64,000 nucleotides of DNA from HGW-17 sp938004375 (GCA_036802685.1 DAIRVS010000004.1:16058-80057), one strand, 5' to 3'. Positions 10,440 through 17,900 are shown, numbered from the stretch's first letter. Numbers and translations are program-made. Notes: generated by a model from the sequence alone, not told the origin.

Positions 10440-11558
10440 ATGAAACGAATGATGACGCTCACCGGGGCCCTCGTCGCGCTGACCGCGCTGACCGCTTGCG
10501 ACGACGGCGGCGGTGGCGGCTGGTACTATGACGTCGACTACATCGAGATCACCGACGACCTGCCCGCGCCCGGGAACCCCGCCGGCGCCTGCGGCGTCCC
10601 CGAGGAGGCCCTGCCCGCGGACACCGCCACGCCCACCCGGGTCATCGGCGACGGCACCCCCGCCTCCTGCACCTCCGCGGCCGTGGTGGAGGCGGTCGCC
10701 CAGGGCGGGATCATCACCTTCGACTGCGGCCCCGACCCGGTGACCATCGTCCTCGAACAGACCGCGAAGATCCGCAACGACACGGGCCCCGAGATCGTGC
10801 TCGACGGCGGCGGGCTGGTGACCCTCTCCGGCGGAGACCGGCGGCGCATTCTTTACATGAACACCTGCGATCCGGACCAGGTCTGGACCACCCCCCACTG
10901 CAACGATCAGGACCACCCGCGGCTCACGGTGCAGAACCTGACCTTTATCGACGGCAACGCCGAGAACGAACCCGCCGAGACCGCCGGGGGCGGCGCCATC
11001 TTCGTGCGCGGCGGCCGCTTCCGCGTGATCAACAGCCGCTTCTTCGGCAACTCCGCGTCCCCCACCGGCCCCGACGTGGGCGGCGGCGCCATCCGCGTGT
11101 TCGACCAGTTCGAGGACCGGCCCGTGTACGTGGTGCACAGCACGTTCGGCGGCCGCGAGGACCTGGCCAACGTCGCCTCCAACGGCGGCGCGGTGTCCTC
11201 CATCGGCGTGAACTGGACCATCCTCAACAGCGTGCTCTCGTACAACCGGGCCATCGGGAACGGCGGGAACCCGGCCGAGGCGGGCACCCCCGGCGGCGGC
11301 TCCGGCGGCGCGATCTACAACGACGGGAACACCCTCACGCTCACGCTGTGCGGCGTGGCCATCGAGCACAACGAGGTCAACGCCTACGGCGCGGCCATCT
11401 TCTTCGTGAGCAACAACCACGACGGCACGATCCACATCGACGACTCGGTGATTCGGAACAACGTCAACCACTCGAACCACCCCTGGCAGATCCTCCCGGG
11501 CATCTCCGGCCACGACGACACGGTGCTGGACGTCGACGACGACTCGATCATCGAGTGA
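10440..11558 (+). CDS. Lipoprotein with right-handed beta-helix repeats
   Basis: A 372-aa product with a lipoprotein signal peptide (LTAC, lipidated Cys20) followed by a Gly-rich linker. From about residue 70 on, short strand-turn repeats rich in Asn, Gly and Val recur, with 'GGGAIFVRGG', 'GGGAIRVF', 'NGGAVSSIG' and 'GGAIYNDGN' blocks. This pattern is typical of pectate-lyase-like or Pmp-like parallel beta-helices. No catalytic site can be named. The start is ATG 10440 with AGGAG upstream; an in-frame TTG six bases earlier is less likely. It is probably anchored in the outer membrane. It ends convergent to the radical SAM operon. Confidence 0.8.
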   Translation: MKRMMTLTGALVALTALTACDDGGGGGWYYDVDYIEITDDLPAPGNPAGACGVPEEALPADTATPTRVIGDGTPASCTSAAVVEAVAQGGIITFDCGPDPVTIVLEQTAKIRNDTGPEIVLDGGGLVTLSGGDRRRILYMNTCDPDQVWTTPHCNDQDHPRLTVQNLTFIDGNAENEPAETAGGGAIFVRGGRFRVINSRFFGNSASPTGPDVGGGAIRVFDQFEDRPVYVVHSTFGGREDLANVASNGGAVSSIGVNWTILNSVLSYNRAIGNGGNPAEAGTPGGGSGGAIYNDGNTLTLTLCGVAIEHNEVNAYGAAIFFVSNNHDGTIHIDDSVIRNNVNHSNHPWQILPGISGHDDTVLDVDDDSIIE

Positions 11559-11581
11559 GCGCGTCCGGCGAGCTCACGGCT

Positions 11582-11627
11582 CCCCCCGTAGCCTGGCGAC
11601 CGAGGACGGTCGCTTGGCTACAGGGGG
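11582..11627. terminator. Bidirectional hairpin between convergent genes
   Basis: A long imperfect inverted repeat, CCCCC-GTAGCC-tg-GCGACCG-agga-CGGTCGC-tt-GGCTAC-a-GGGGG, sits between the stop of the beta-helix lipoprotein (11558) and the stop of the radical SAM gene (11658, minus strand). It can stop or protect transcripts from both sides. The following T-run is weak on the plus strand. Confidence 0.65.
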
Positions 11628-11657
11628 CTAGTTTCTTTGGAAAGACATCCACCGAAC

Positions 11658-12695
11658 TTAAAAATCCAATAGTTCTGAAACCAATCGCCGTTGTTCGATG
11701 ACACGCAGGCAGTAGGCGTTCTCGCCGAAGGCGCCGGTGTTGGCCGCGGCCATGGCCGTGCAGCCCCCGCGGCAGGTCTCGGCGAAGGCGCAGGCATCAC
11801 ACGCGCCGGTGAGGTGGCGGCGCTTGTTCCGGAAGCGCTCGAAGCGCGCGTCGTCGTTCCAGAGCTCGGCGAGCGGCGTCTCGCGCAGGTTGCCCACGAT
11901 GAACTCGTCCCCCAGCGACAGGCACGGGAGCACCGCGCCGTCCGAGCGGATCCCGATGACCGCGATCCCGGCCATGCAGCCGGGGAAGCGCGCGTGGTAG
12001 GTCGCAAGGTGCCCGGAGAGCGGGTGGTAGCCGAAGTCGTCCATCGGGCACAGCCACAGGTCCGGGTCGTGCTCGAGGTGCCAGGTGACCTTCTCGCAGA
12101 AGGTGGCGAACTCGTCCACCGAGAGCGACCAGTCGCCGGTGAAGCGATCGCCGCCGGGGTTGGCGATCTGCACCTGCCAGGTGATCCCCGAGGCGCGGAA
12201 ACGGTCGGCCAGCGCGTCGAACTCGTGGAAGTTCAACCGGCAGAACGTGGTGATGGCGTTGACCCGGGGGTGTCCGGTGGCCACCAGATCGCGCAACAGC
12301 CCCATCACCCGGTCGTGGCCGTCGACGCGGCGCATGGCCCGCACGGTCTCGGGGGTGGCGCCGTCCAGGGACACCCCGATGATCCACGGGTCGAGCGCGA
12401 CGAGGGTGTGAAGGACCTGCGGCGTGACCAGGAGGCCGTGGGTGATCAGCACCGGCCGCAGCCCGTGGTCCTTCACCGCCCGGGCCACGGTCTCCCACCC
12501 CGGGAACAGCAGCACCTCGCCGCCGATGAGGGTCAACTCCTCGCACCCGAGCGCGGCCAGCTCGCCCACGAGGCGCACCCAGTCGTCGGTGCCGTACTCC
12601 CCGGCCCGCGGTGGCCCCGAGTTCGACGAGCAGTGCACGCACCGCAGGTTGCAGCGGTTGGTGAGCTCACAGACGGCGTATCTGATCGGGTTCAT
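11658..12695 (-). CDS. Radical SAM/SPASM protein, second of pair
   Basis: A 345-aa radical SAM enzyme. CNLRCVHC (residues 13-20) binds the SAM-cleaving 4Fe-4S cluster, and GGEVL is the usual SAM-contact segment. The C-terminal SPASM domain is complete: a C-x12-G-x4-C pair (CMAGIAVIGIRSDGAVLPC), then C-x2-C-x5-C-x3-C (CDACAFAETCRGGC), and a last Cys in GENAYC, which should hold two auxiliary clusters. SPASM enzymes mostly modify ribosomal peptides or protein side chains. ATG 12695 overlaps the stop of the upstream radical SAM gene (ATGA), so translation is coupled. The long N-terminal extension possible in this frame is out of register with real coding and is rejected. Confidence 0.92.
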   Translation of the reverse strand: MNPIRYAVCELTNRCNLRCVHCSSNSGPPRAGEYGTDDWVRLVGELAALGCEELTLIGGEVLLFPGWETVARAVKDHGLRPVLITHGLLVTPQVLHTLVALDPWIIGVSLDGATPETVRAMRRVDGHDRVMGLLRDLVATGHPRVNAITTFCRLNFHEFDALADRFRASGITWQVQIANPGGDRFTGDWSLSVDEFATFCEKVTWHLEHDPDLWLCPMDDFGYHPLSGHLATYHARFPGCMAGIAVIGIRSDGAVLPCLSLGDEFIVGNLRETPLAELWNDDARFERFRNKRRHLTGACDACAFAETCRGGCTAMAAANTGAFGENAYCLRVIEQRRLVSELLDF

Positions 12696-13846
12696 GTGGG
12701 ATCTAGCAGGGCGGCGGTGATCGCCCGGGTCTCCAGGCGGTGGTGGCAATACTCGTTCTCGAAACGGTCGCGGCAGACGGTGAGCAGGATGTCCGGGCAG
12801 CCGCCGTGGCAGACGCCGGCGTGGGGGCACGAGGCGCAGGCGCCGCGCAGGTTCTTCGCGTGGCACCAGGCCAGGTTGTCCCGGCAGCGCTCCTCGTCGA
12901 GGATGCGCGAGAGGCCGCCGGGGTCGCGGACGTTGCCCACCACGTTCTCGGGGAGCGCCAGCGCCGAGCAGGGGGTCACGTCGCCGTTGGCGCGCACGAA
13001 CAGGTTCAAAATCCCGCCGGTGCAGCGCTTTTGCCAGGTGCGATGCAGAAGCGAGAGCGGGTGGCGGTTCGAGGGTGTCACCAGGTCGTCCATGGGCACG
13101 ATCCGATGCGGGTGGGCGGCGAAGATCGCGGCGACCCGCTCGCCCAGCGCGTGGTACTCCTCGGGGGAGAGCAGGATCCCGCGCGGGGTGCGGCCCTTGC
13201 CCGAGACCATCTGCACCTGCAGGCCGAAGCCCCGGGCGCGGGCGAAGTCCCAGAGCCCTTCGAGCTGGTCCAGGTTGAGCCGGGAGAAGGCGGCGATCAG
13301 GCTCACCTGCAGGCCGGCGGCGGTGAGCGCGTCGAGGCCGGCGAGGGTCTTCGCGTGGCTGCCCGGGCCGCGGACGGCGTCATGCACGGCCGGGTCCACG
13401 CCGTCGAGGCTCACGGTGACGAGCAGGATCCCGGCCTCGCGCCAGGCGCGGGCGATCGCGGGCGTGACGAGCGTGCCGTTGGTCACGAGGCGCACCGGGA
13501 AGCCGGCCTCCCGGCCCGCGGCGATCACGTCCATCAGGTCCGGGCGGCAGCAGACCTCGCCGCCGGTGAGGGAGAGCTCGAGCATGCCGGCCGCGCGGGC
13601 GTCGCGCAGCACGTCCCGGATCTCCGCGAGCGTGAGCTCGTCGGGGCAGGCCCGGGGCGCGTCCACGTAGCAGTGGGGGCAGGCGAGGTTGCAGGCCCAG
13701 GTGATCTCGAGCTCGAGGATGTAGGGGTGGCGGTAGGTGAACTCGCGGGGCGTCTTGTCAGCCGGGTCACCGGACTTGAAGTACCGGAACGTGTCGCCGT
13801 CGCGGCGCACCCGGATGCCGTCGTGGGCCGAAGGACGCTCGGTCAT
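12692..13846 (-). CDS. Radical SAM/SPASM protein, first of pair
   Basis: A 384-aa radical SAM enzyme with CNLACPHC (from about residue 54) for the core cluster and LTGGEVCCRPDL as the SAM-binding stretch. The SPASM domain is complete: CTGGILNLFVRANGDVTPC, then CASCPHAGVCHGGC, and a final Cys in NEYCHHR. The ~50-residue N-terminal lead is too short for a full PqqD-like recognition domain. The start ATG 13846 shares one base with the stop of the 240-aa repeat protein (TGATG), and its own stop overlaps the next radical SAM gene. This order and coupling point to the repeat protein as the substrate (inference). Confidence 0.92.
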   Translation of the reverse strand: MTERPSAHDGIRVRRDGDTFRYFKSGDPADKTPREFTYRHPYILELEITWACNLACPHCYVDAPRACPDELTLAEIRDVLRDARAAGMLELSLTGGEVCCRPDLMDVIAAGREAGFPVRLVTNGTLVTPAIARAWREAGILLVTVSLDGVDPAVHDAVRGPGSHAKTLAGLDALTAAGLQVSLIAAFSRLNLDQLEGLWDFARARGFGLQVQMVSGKGRTPRGILLSPEEYHALGERVAAIFAAHPHRIVPMDDLVTPSNRHPLSLLHRTWQKRCTGGILNLFVRANGDVTPCSALALPENVVGNVRDPGGLSRILDEERCRDNLAWCHAKNLRGACASCPHAGVCHGGCPDILLTVCRDRFENEYCHHRLETRAITAALLDPT

Positions 13847-14568
13847 CAGAGATCGGTGCTGCGCACGCCGCCGCCGTAGCGGGGCATGGCGCCGTACTTG
13901 AGCGCGGGGGGCCGCATGGGCGTGGGTTTCATCTCCGGGGCCATCTCGCCTTCCTCCTCCTCCGCGTCGGGAGAGGGGGCGGGGGGCCGGACGCCGGCGC
14001 TGTAGCGGTGCTTGGAGTAGACCTCGTCGTCCATGGGGGCCGGGGGCGGGTCGTCGGTCTTCATCTCCGGCTCGGGTTCGACGTCGACGGGGGGCCGGAC
14101 GCCGGCGCTGTAGCGGTGCTTGGAGTACACCTCGTCGTCCATGGGCACGACGCCGGTCGGCGTGGCGTCCTTGGTGGCCGGCTCGGTGGTCGTCGGGGTC
14201 GTGGGCACGGGGGCGTCGGGCTTGACGGCCGTGGTGCCCTCCTGCTTGCCGTTGGAGCAGGCGGCGCCCGAGAGGGCGACGGTGGCGGCCACGGCGACGG
14301 CGGTGCCCGAGAAGCGCTGCGCCAAGGTCCACAGGCGCACGAGTCGCGGCGAGGTCTCGGTCTCCATGCGGTCCCGGAAGGCGGCGTACACCCCCGAGAA
14401 GGTGCGGCGGTCCCCGGCCATGAGCGCGCACAGGCCGTGCTGCAGTTGGGCCTCGGCGTTGGCGGGCTCGAGGTCGGCGGCGCGGCCGAACCACTCCCGG
14501 GCCTCGGCGAGGCGGCCGGCGGCCAGCGCGGCGCGGCCCTGTTCGATGCAATGGGTGGCTTCGTTCAT
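13846..14568 (-). CDS. TPR / membrane anchor / repeat protein, candidate radical SAM substrate
   Basis: A 240-aa protein of unknown family. Residues 1-60 look like one or two TPR-type helical repeats (GRAALAAGRLAEAREWFGRA). Residues 86-105 form one hydrophobic helix after a positively charged stretch, so the N-terminus should be cytoplasmic and the C-terminus periplasmic; it ends in GAAC, which could also be lipobox-like. The C-terminal half is Pro/Glu-rich and holds an identical 19-residue repeat at 142-160 and 178-196 (core VYSKHRYSAGVRPP). A related motif lies at 224-236 (KYGAMPRYGGGVR), just before the C-terminus STDL. A GGAGG ribosome site precedes the ATG. It overlaps the first radical SAM gene by one base. 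No known precursor family is recognised. Confidence 0.85.
   Translation of the reverse strand: MNEATHCIEQGRAALAAGRLAEAREWFGRAADLEPANAEAQLQHGLCALMAGDRRTFSGVYAAFRDRMETETSPRLVRLWTLAQRFSGTAVAVAATVALSGAACSNGKQEGTTAVKPDAPVPTTPTTTEPATKDATPTGVVPMDDEVYSKHRYSAGVRPPVDVEPEPEMKTDDPPPAPMDDEVYSKHRYSAGVRPPAPSPDAEEEEGEMAPEMKPTPMRPPALKYGAMPRYGGGVRSTDL
13981..14145. repeat. 57-bp direct repeat, two copies 108 bp apart, inside the 240-aa gene
   Basis: Copies span 13981-14037 and 14089-14145. They differ at one base (gtagacc versus gtacacc), which is silent, so both encode the same 19 residues. The near-identity at DNA level implies recent duplication or gene conversion; the intervening 51 bp are unrelated to the repeat. 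Confidence 0.95.
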
Positions 14569-14587
14569 GGGAACCTCCTCGCGATGG

Positions 14588-15100
14588 TCACAACTTGTCC
14601 ATCACGCGCTCGCAAAGGTCGGTGACGCGCGGATCCTGATACTTCATGGGCAGCGTCTGGCAGCGGATGCGCAGCACCCGGGGCATGTACGGCTTGCGAC
14701 CGTCGGCCAGGGACTCGAGGATGCGCGTGAGCAGCCGCAGCACGGTGGGCAGGTGGCTGATCTCCAGGGCGCGCTCGCAGAACTCCATGTCCGAGGGGAC
14801 CTTCTCGTGTTCGTCGAGGATGCGGCGGGCCTCCTTGAGGAACTCGGAGGGCTCCTCGAGGCGCAGGCACTTCTTCACCTGGGCGGCGACGCTGCCGTCC
14901 GACGGGCTCTCGATCTTCTTCTCGCCCTCGGCCTTGCGGATCATGTCGCCCAGCTTGGACGAGTTGAACAACTTCTCGACGTCGGACTTGCTCACGCGCA
15001 TGCCGCTGCCGCGCGGGGCGGGCTTCTCGTCCTTCTTCCCGCGGCCCGAGGAGCGGTCGCGCTTGGCGTCGATCTCCTTCCAGGTGGGTTTGTCGGCCAT
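14588..15100 (-). CDS. Unknown 170-aa helical protein in the radical SAM operon
   Basis: A 170-aa hydrophilic protein. The first ~45 residues are charged and probably disordered (KPTWKEIDAKRDRSSGRGKK, then RGSGMRVSKSD). Residues 45-170 are predicted helical with Leu-rich heptads (FLKEARRILDEHEKV, LPTVLRLLTRILESLADG). No known domain is recognised. It begins 2 bases after the TerB-like stop and ends 19 bases before the repeat protein, so it belongs to the same transcript. A role as adaptor or partner for the modifying enzymes is possible but not shown. Confidence 0.75.
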   Translation of the reverse strand: MADKPTWKEIDAKRDRSSGRGKKDEKPAPRGSGMRVSKSDVEKLFNSSKLGDMIRKAEGEKKIESPSDGSVAAQVKKCLRLEEPSEFLKEARRILDEHEKVPSDMEFCERALEISHLPTVLRLLTRILESLADGRKPYMPRVLRIRCQTLPMKYQDPRVTDLCERVMDKL

Positions 15101-15102
15101 CG

Positions 15103-15666
15103 TCAGCCCTCGGCGCTCTGCGGCGCCCCGTGCAGCACGAGCACCGCCTGGTAGACCTCCTGGTTCAGCGCCACGGCGACGTCCTCGGGGACCTCGAAGC
15201 GGCGCGCCATCTCCCGGGCGAACTCGGGGTGCAGGAAGTTCTGGTTGAGCACGAAGTGGAAGACCGCGCGGCGGTACAGGTACTGCCGCACGCCGGCGCG
15301 CAGCTCGTCCACGCGGGCGGCGGGCAGCACGCCCGAGGTGAGCTTCTCGAGCAGGGTCTTCTCGTCGTCCGAGAACTCCTCGTCGGCGTACGCGGTCATG
15401 AACAGGAAGGCCGTGAAGCAGTCGCGGGCGGCGTCGGTGGAGAGCGCCTGCAGGTCGCCGTCCGACAGGGGGCGGTACTCGGCCAGGAGCGCGGAGAAGT
15501 TCTCGCCGGGGAAGAACTCGCCGACGACCTGCTGCAGGTACTCCCGCTCCCGGGGGTCCATCTCGCCGTCGGCCTGGGCGACCTGCACGAGCCCGCGGAA
15601 GATGGTCGTCTTGTCGGCGGGGGTCAGCGTGGTGTCACGCAGGATGGGTTCCAGTTCCAAAGCCAT
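15103..15666 (-). CDS. TerB-like domain protein
   Basis: A 187-aa helical protein with two TerB-like signatures: VAQADGEMDPREREYLQQV (about residues 28-46) and AYADEEFSDDEKTLLEKL (about residues 92-109), each an acidic D-G/E-x-[FM] loop before a helix. Such acidic TerB-like modules occur in tellurite-resistance proteins and many co-chaperone-like or membrane-associated proteins. No signal peptide is seen, so it is cytoplasmic. AGAGGTGA precedes the ATG. It sits 3 bases after the PilZ gene and 2 bases before the 170-aa gene, in the radical SAM operon. Confidence 0.75.
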   Translation of the reverse strand: MALELEPILRDTTLTPADKTTIFRGLVQVAQADGEMDPREREYLQQVVGEFFPGENFSALLAEYRPLSDGDLQALSTDAARDCFTAFLFMTAYADEEFSDDEKTLLEKLTSGVLPAARVDELRAGVRQYLYRRAVFHFVLNQNFLHPEFAREMARRFEVPEDVAVALNQEVYQAVLVLHGAPQSAEG

Positions 15667-15669
15667 GAT

Positions 15670-15999
15670 TCACCTCTTTTCCTCGATTTTCTTCAGGTAC
15701 TCCTGGAGGAGCTTCAACTCCTTCATGCCCACGGAGTTGAACTTGATCCCCATCTCGTTCTCGGGAGCGGGCTTGAACCAGGCGACCTCGCCCTTGAGCT
15801 CGATGGCGGCGTCCAGGTCCGGGAAGGTGATCACCAGGTCCACCTGCGCGCCCACCGGCTCGGGCTCGGAGGTGGCCAGACGCAGGCCGCCCAGACTCAG
15901 ATCGTAGATGCGGTGGTTGAGCAGGAACTCGCGGCCCGTGTAGTCGACGAAGGCTTCCAACTCGAATCGTTTGTGACGGCGCTTGTCCTTGGAGGTCAT
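15670..15999 (-). CDS. PilZ domain protein (c-di-GMP receptor)
   Basis: A 109-aa single-domain protein. The c-di-GMP binding residues of PilZ are present: R7-xxx-R11 (RRHKR) and D33-x-S35-xx-G38 (DLSLGG), followed by the beta-barrel strands ending in 'GIKFNSVGMKEL'. A cyclic-di-GMP sensor role is therefore likely. ATG 15999 is preferred over an upstream TTG at 16086 because the extra 29 residues lie before the R-rich motif that normally begins the domain. It is the first gene of the tight operon that ends with the two radical SAM genes; an FHA-GGDEF cyclase gene is present elsewhere in the window (49463-50368). Confidence 0.88.
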   Translation of the reverse strand: MTSKDKRRHKRFELEAFVDYTGREFLLNHRIYDLSLGGLRLATSEPEPVGAQVDLVITFPDLDAAIELKGEVAWFKPAPENEMGIKFNSVGMKELKLLQEYLKKIEEKR

Positions 16000-16131
16000 C
16001 AGGTGGCGGCCCTTTCCCGAAGGTTCGGTGACTGCACGGGGTGCAAAACCGTCCACCAGCGTAAAAGAGCGGTGCGGTCCCGTCAAGTTGAAAAATGCGC
16101 GCGCGTGGGAGCGTGAAGGGGCGTTCGTCGA

Positions 16132-16896
16132 TTATTTGCCGGCGGCGGGCTTGTCCTCGCCGGCCTGGAGCACCTGGACCCCCTTGGGCGGCGTGAAGAC
16201 GAACTTCTTGTCGTCGATGGGCTTGTTCATGGTGATCTCGGAGAAGGTGATCTGGTTCTTGTTGCCCTCGTGGTCGTAGACCAGGCTGGACACGACGGCG
16301 CCCGCGGCGTCCACCACGAACATGACGATCTTGAAGTGCGGCGAGCGCTTCTTGGGCAGCAGTTTCAGGGCCTTCTGACCGGGGCCGGCGAACTTGGAGT
16401 TGGGCACGATCTTGACGTGGAACTCGTCGGTGAGCTTGCCCTGGCCCCACAGGAACTTCACCGGCGTGGGCAGCGCGGAGTCCTTCACGTCGCGCCACAG
16501 CGCCTGCTTGCTGCTGGGCTCGTACATCCAGGCCTTCTTGCCGTCGATGAGGAACATCTTCTTGTCCGGCGCCAGGTAGTCCCACAGCATGAAGCCCGGC
16601 TTCTTGATGTAGATCACGCCGCTCTCGGCGGGCTGGTCCCCGTGGAACTTTTTGGAGAAGACCTGCTTGAACTTCGCCTGAAACGTGTTGATTTTGTTGT
16701 AATAATTCTGAGTCACCGCGATGGCGGCCAGGGCGTCGGGGAGGTTGTAGGTCTTCAGATCCTCCTCGGGCTCGGCGGGCTTGGCCGGCGTGGGCGCCGG
16801 GGGCGTCGTCGGCTTGGCGGCCGGCGGGGTGACCGGCTTGGGCGGAACCTGCGCCAGGGGGGCGAACAACAGGACGAGCGAGATCAGGGTGTGCAT
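16132..16896 (-). CDS. lolA: Outer-membrane lipoprotein carrier protein LolA-like
   Basis: A 254-aa periplasmic carrier that would ferry lipoproteins to the outer membrane. After a short signal peptide (ISLVLLFAPLAQ) there is a 35-residue Pro/Ala/Lys linker, longer than in E. coli LolA. The LolA fold then shows the usual landmarks: NTFQAKFKQVF (about 69-79), the SGVIYIKKPGFMLWDY beta pair (about 91-106), FLIDGKKAWMYEP and the closing 'VFTPPKGVQV' (about 232-241). A GGAG ribosome site precedes ATG. The many lipoproteins in this window fit its role. It lies 132 bases upstream of the PilZ gene and may or may not share its transcript. Confidence 0.88.
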   Translation of the reverse strand: MHTLISLVLLFAPLAQVPPKPVTPPAAKPTTPPAPTPAKPAEPEEDLKTYNLPDALAAIAVTQNYYNKINTFQAKFKQVFSKKFHGDQPAESGVIYIKKPGFMLWDYLAPDKKMFLIDGKKAWMYEPSSKQALWRDVKDSALPTPVKFLWGQGKLTDEFHVKIVPNSKFAGPGQKALKLLPKKRSPHFKIVMFVVDAAGAVVSSLVYDHEGNKNQITFSEITMNKPIDDKKFVFTPPKGVQVLQAGEDKPAAGK

Positions 16897-17143
16897 GAAA
16901 GTCTCCTGCCTTGGGACCGGGCGCGGCGCGCTCCGGCACGGTCCATACGCCGGCCGGGGCCCCGGTATTCACCGCGCGCCGCGAACCTAGCACGGGGGCG
17001 ACCCCGGCGGCAACGGACAACGACACCCCGCCGCGGGAAATTTCCCAGGTCCGCGGAGGCTTGCATTTTTCCCCGTGCATCCCCTGAGAAATGATGTATC
17101 TTGACGAGCATTTCGGGGCGACGCGGTCGCCCGGGAGGTCACG

Positions 17144-17815
17144 ATGACGCGACATTTCCTGTGGTGCCTGTGCCTGGTGGGCGCGGTGGTCGCCTGTGAC
17201 GCGAGTCCGGCTGAAGAAAATAATGATAATTTGAACAATGTAAATAATGTAAATAATATTAATAATCTCAATAATATTAACAATTTAAATAATACAAATA
17301 ATTTGAATAATATAAATAATATTAACAACACCAACAACACGACCCGCATCCCTCCGAACCAGAACAAGACCGAAGCCCAGGCGCTGGCGCAACTGTTCCC
17401 CGGTGCCACCTCCGAGGTCGCCACCAGCGCCAGCGGGAACTATTATGTGCTGCGCGACGGCGCCCAGACGGTGGTGGGCTACGGCCTGACCGCCACCCAT
17501 TACGGCTTCAACGCCCAGATCACCACCCTGCTCGGGGTCTCGGCCGACGGCGTCACCGTGGGCCTCGAGACCATCAACCAGCGCGAGAGCTGGTGGTCGT
17601 TCGTCCCCGAGAGCTGGTTCACGGAGTTCACCGGGGTCGACACCGCCGCGATCACGCTGCTGCCCGGCTACGACGAGAACTGCTATCGCTGCACCGCCCT
17701 GTACGACGCCCTCGGCGTGGACGCCGTCTCGGGCGCCACCTACACCTCCGACGCCCTGATCAAGGACGCCATGGACGGTTATCTGCACTGGTCCGAGGTG
17801 GTCCCGGCCGAGTAG
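17144..17815 (+). CDS. Lipoprotein with Asn-rich linker and FMN-binding domain
   Basis: A 223-aa product. A lipoprotein signal ends VVAC (Cys18). Residues 26-66 are an Asn-Asn-x repeat linker coded by AAT/ATT-type codons, unlike the GC-rich surroundings. Residues 75-223 form an FMN-binding domain of the RnfG/NqrC type, ending with DAVSGATYTSDALIKDAMDG. D193-x-x-S196-G-A-T199 matches the flavin-transferase (ApbE) target rule D-x-x-[ST]-G-A-[TS], so Thr199 probably carries covalent FMN. Two Cys (C180, C183) as CYRC lie just before. No Rnf, Nqr or apbE gene is nearby, so the electron partner is unknown. It would face the periplasm or sit in the outer membrane. Confidence 0.87.
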   Translation: MTRHFLWCLCLVGAVVACDASPAEENNDNLNNVNNVNNINNLNNINNLNNTNNLNNINNINNTNNTTRIPPNQNKTEAQALAQLFPGATSEVATSASGNYYVLRDGAQTVVGYGLTATHYGFNAQITTLLGVSADGVTVGLETINQRESWWSFVPESWFTEFTGVDTAAITLLPGYDENCYRCTALYDALGVDAVSGATYTSDALIKDAMDGYLHWSEVVPAE

Positions 17816-17864
17816 GCCCCCCTTTGACCCCAAAGTAATTCTGCGAAAAATTTTCATCCGGGAG

Positions 17865-17892
17865 TTGACATCGGTCGGGTGGAACTTATACC
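17865..17892 (+). promoter_or_regulatory. Sigma-70-type promoter of the ArsR operon
   Basis: TTGACA (17865-17870) is a perfect -35 box; TATACC (17887-17892), 16 bases on, is a fair -10. Transcription would start near 17900, right at the edge of the palindrome at 17901-17922. Confidence 0.6.
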
Positions 17893-17900
17893 TTCTGCGA

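Noticed and set aside
13846..14551. N-terminal extension of the first radical SAM protein upstream of ATG 13846
   Set aside because: The extension is the alternative frame of the 240-aa repeat gene; the ATG at 13846 with the TGATG overlap is the natural start.
17215..17340. CRISPR-like or satellite array
   Set aside because: The periodic AT-rich stretch is in frame and encodes an Asn-Asn-x linker after a lipobox; no direct repeats with unique spacers exist here or elsewhere in the window.
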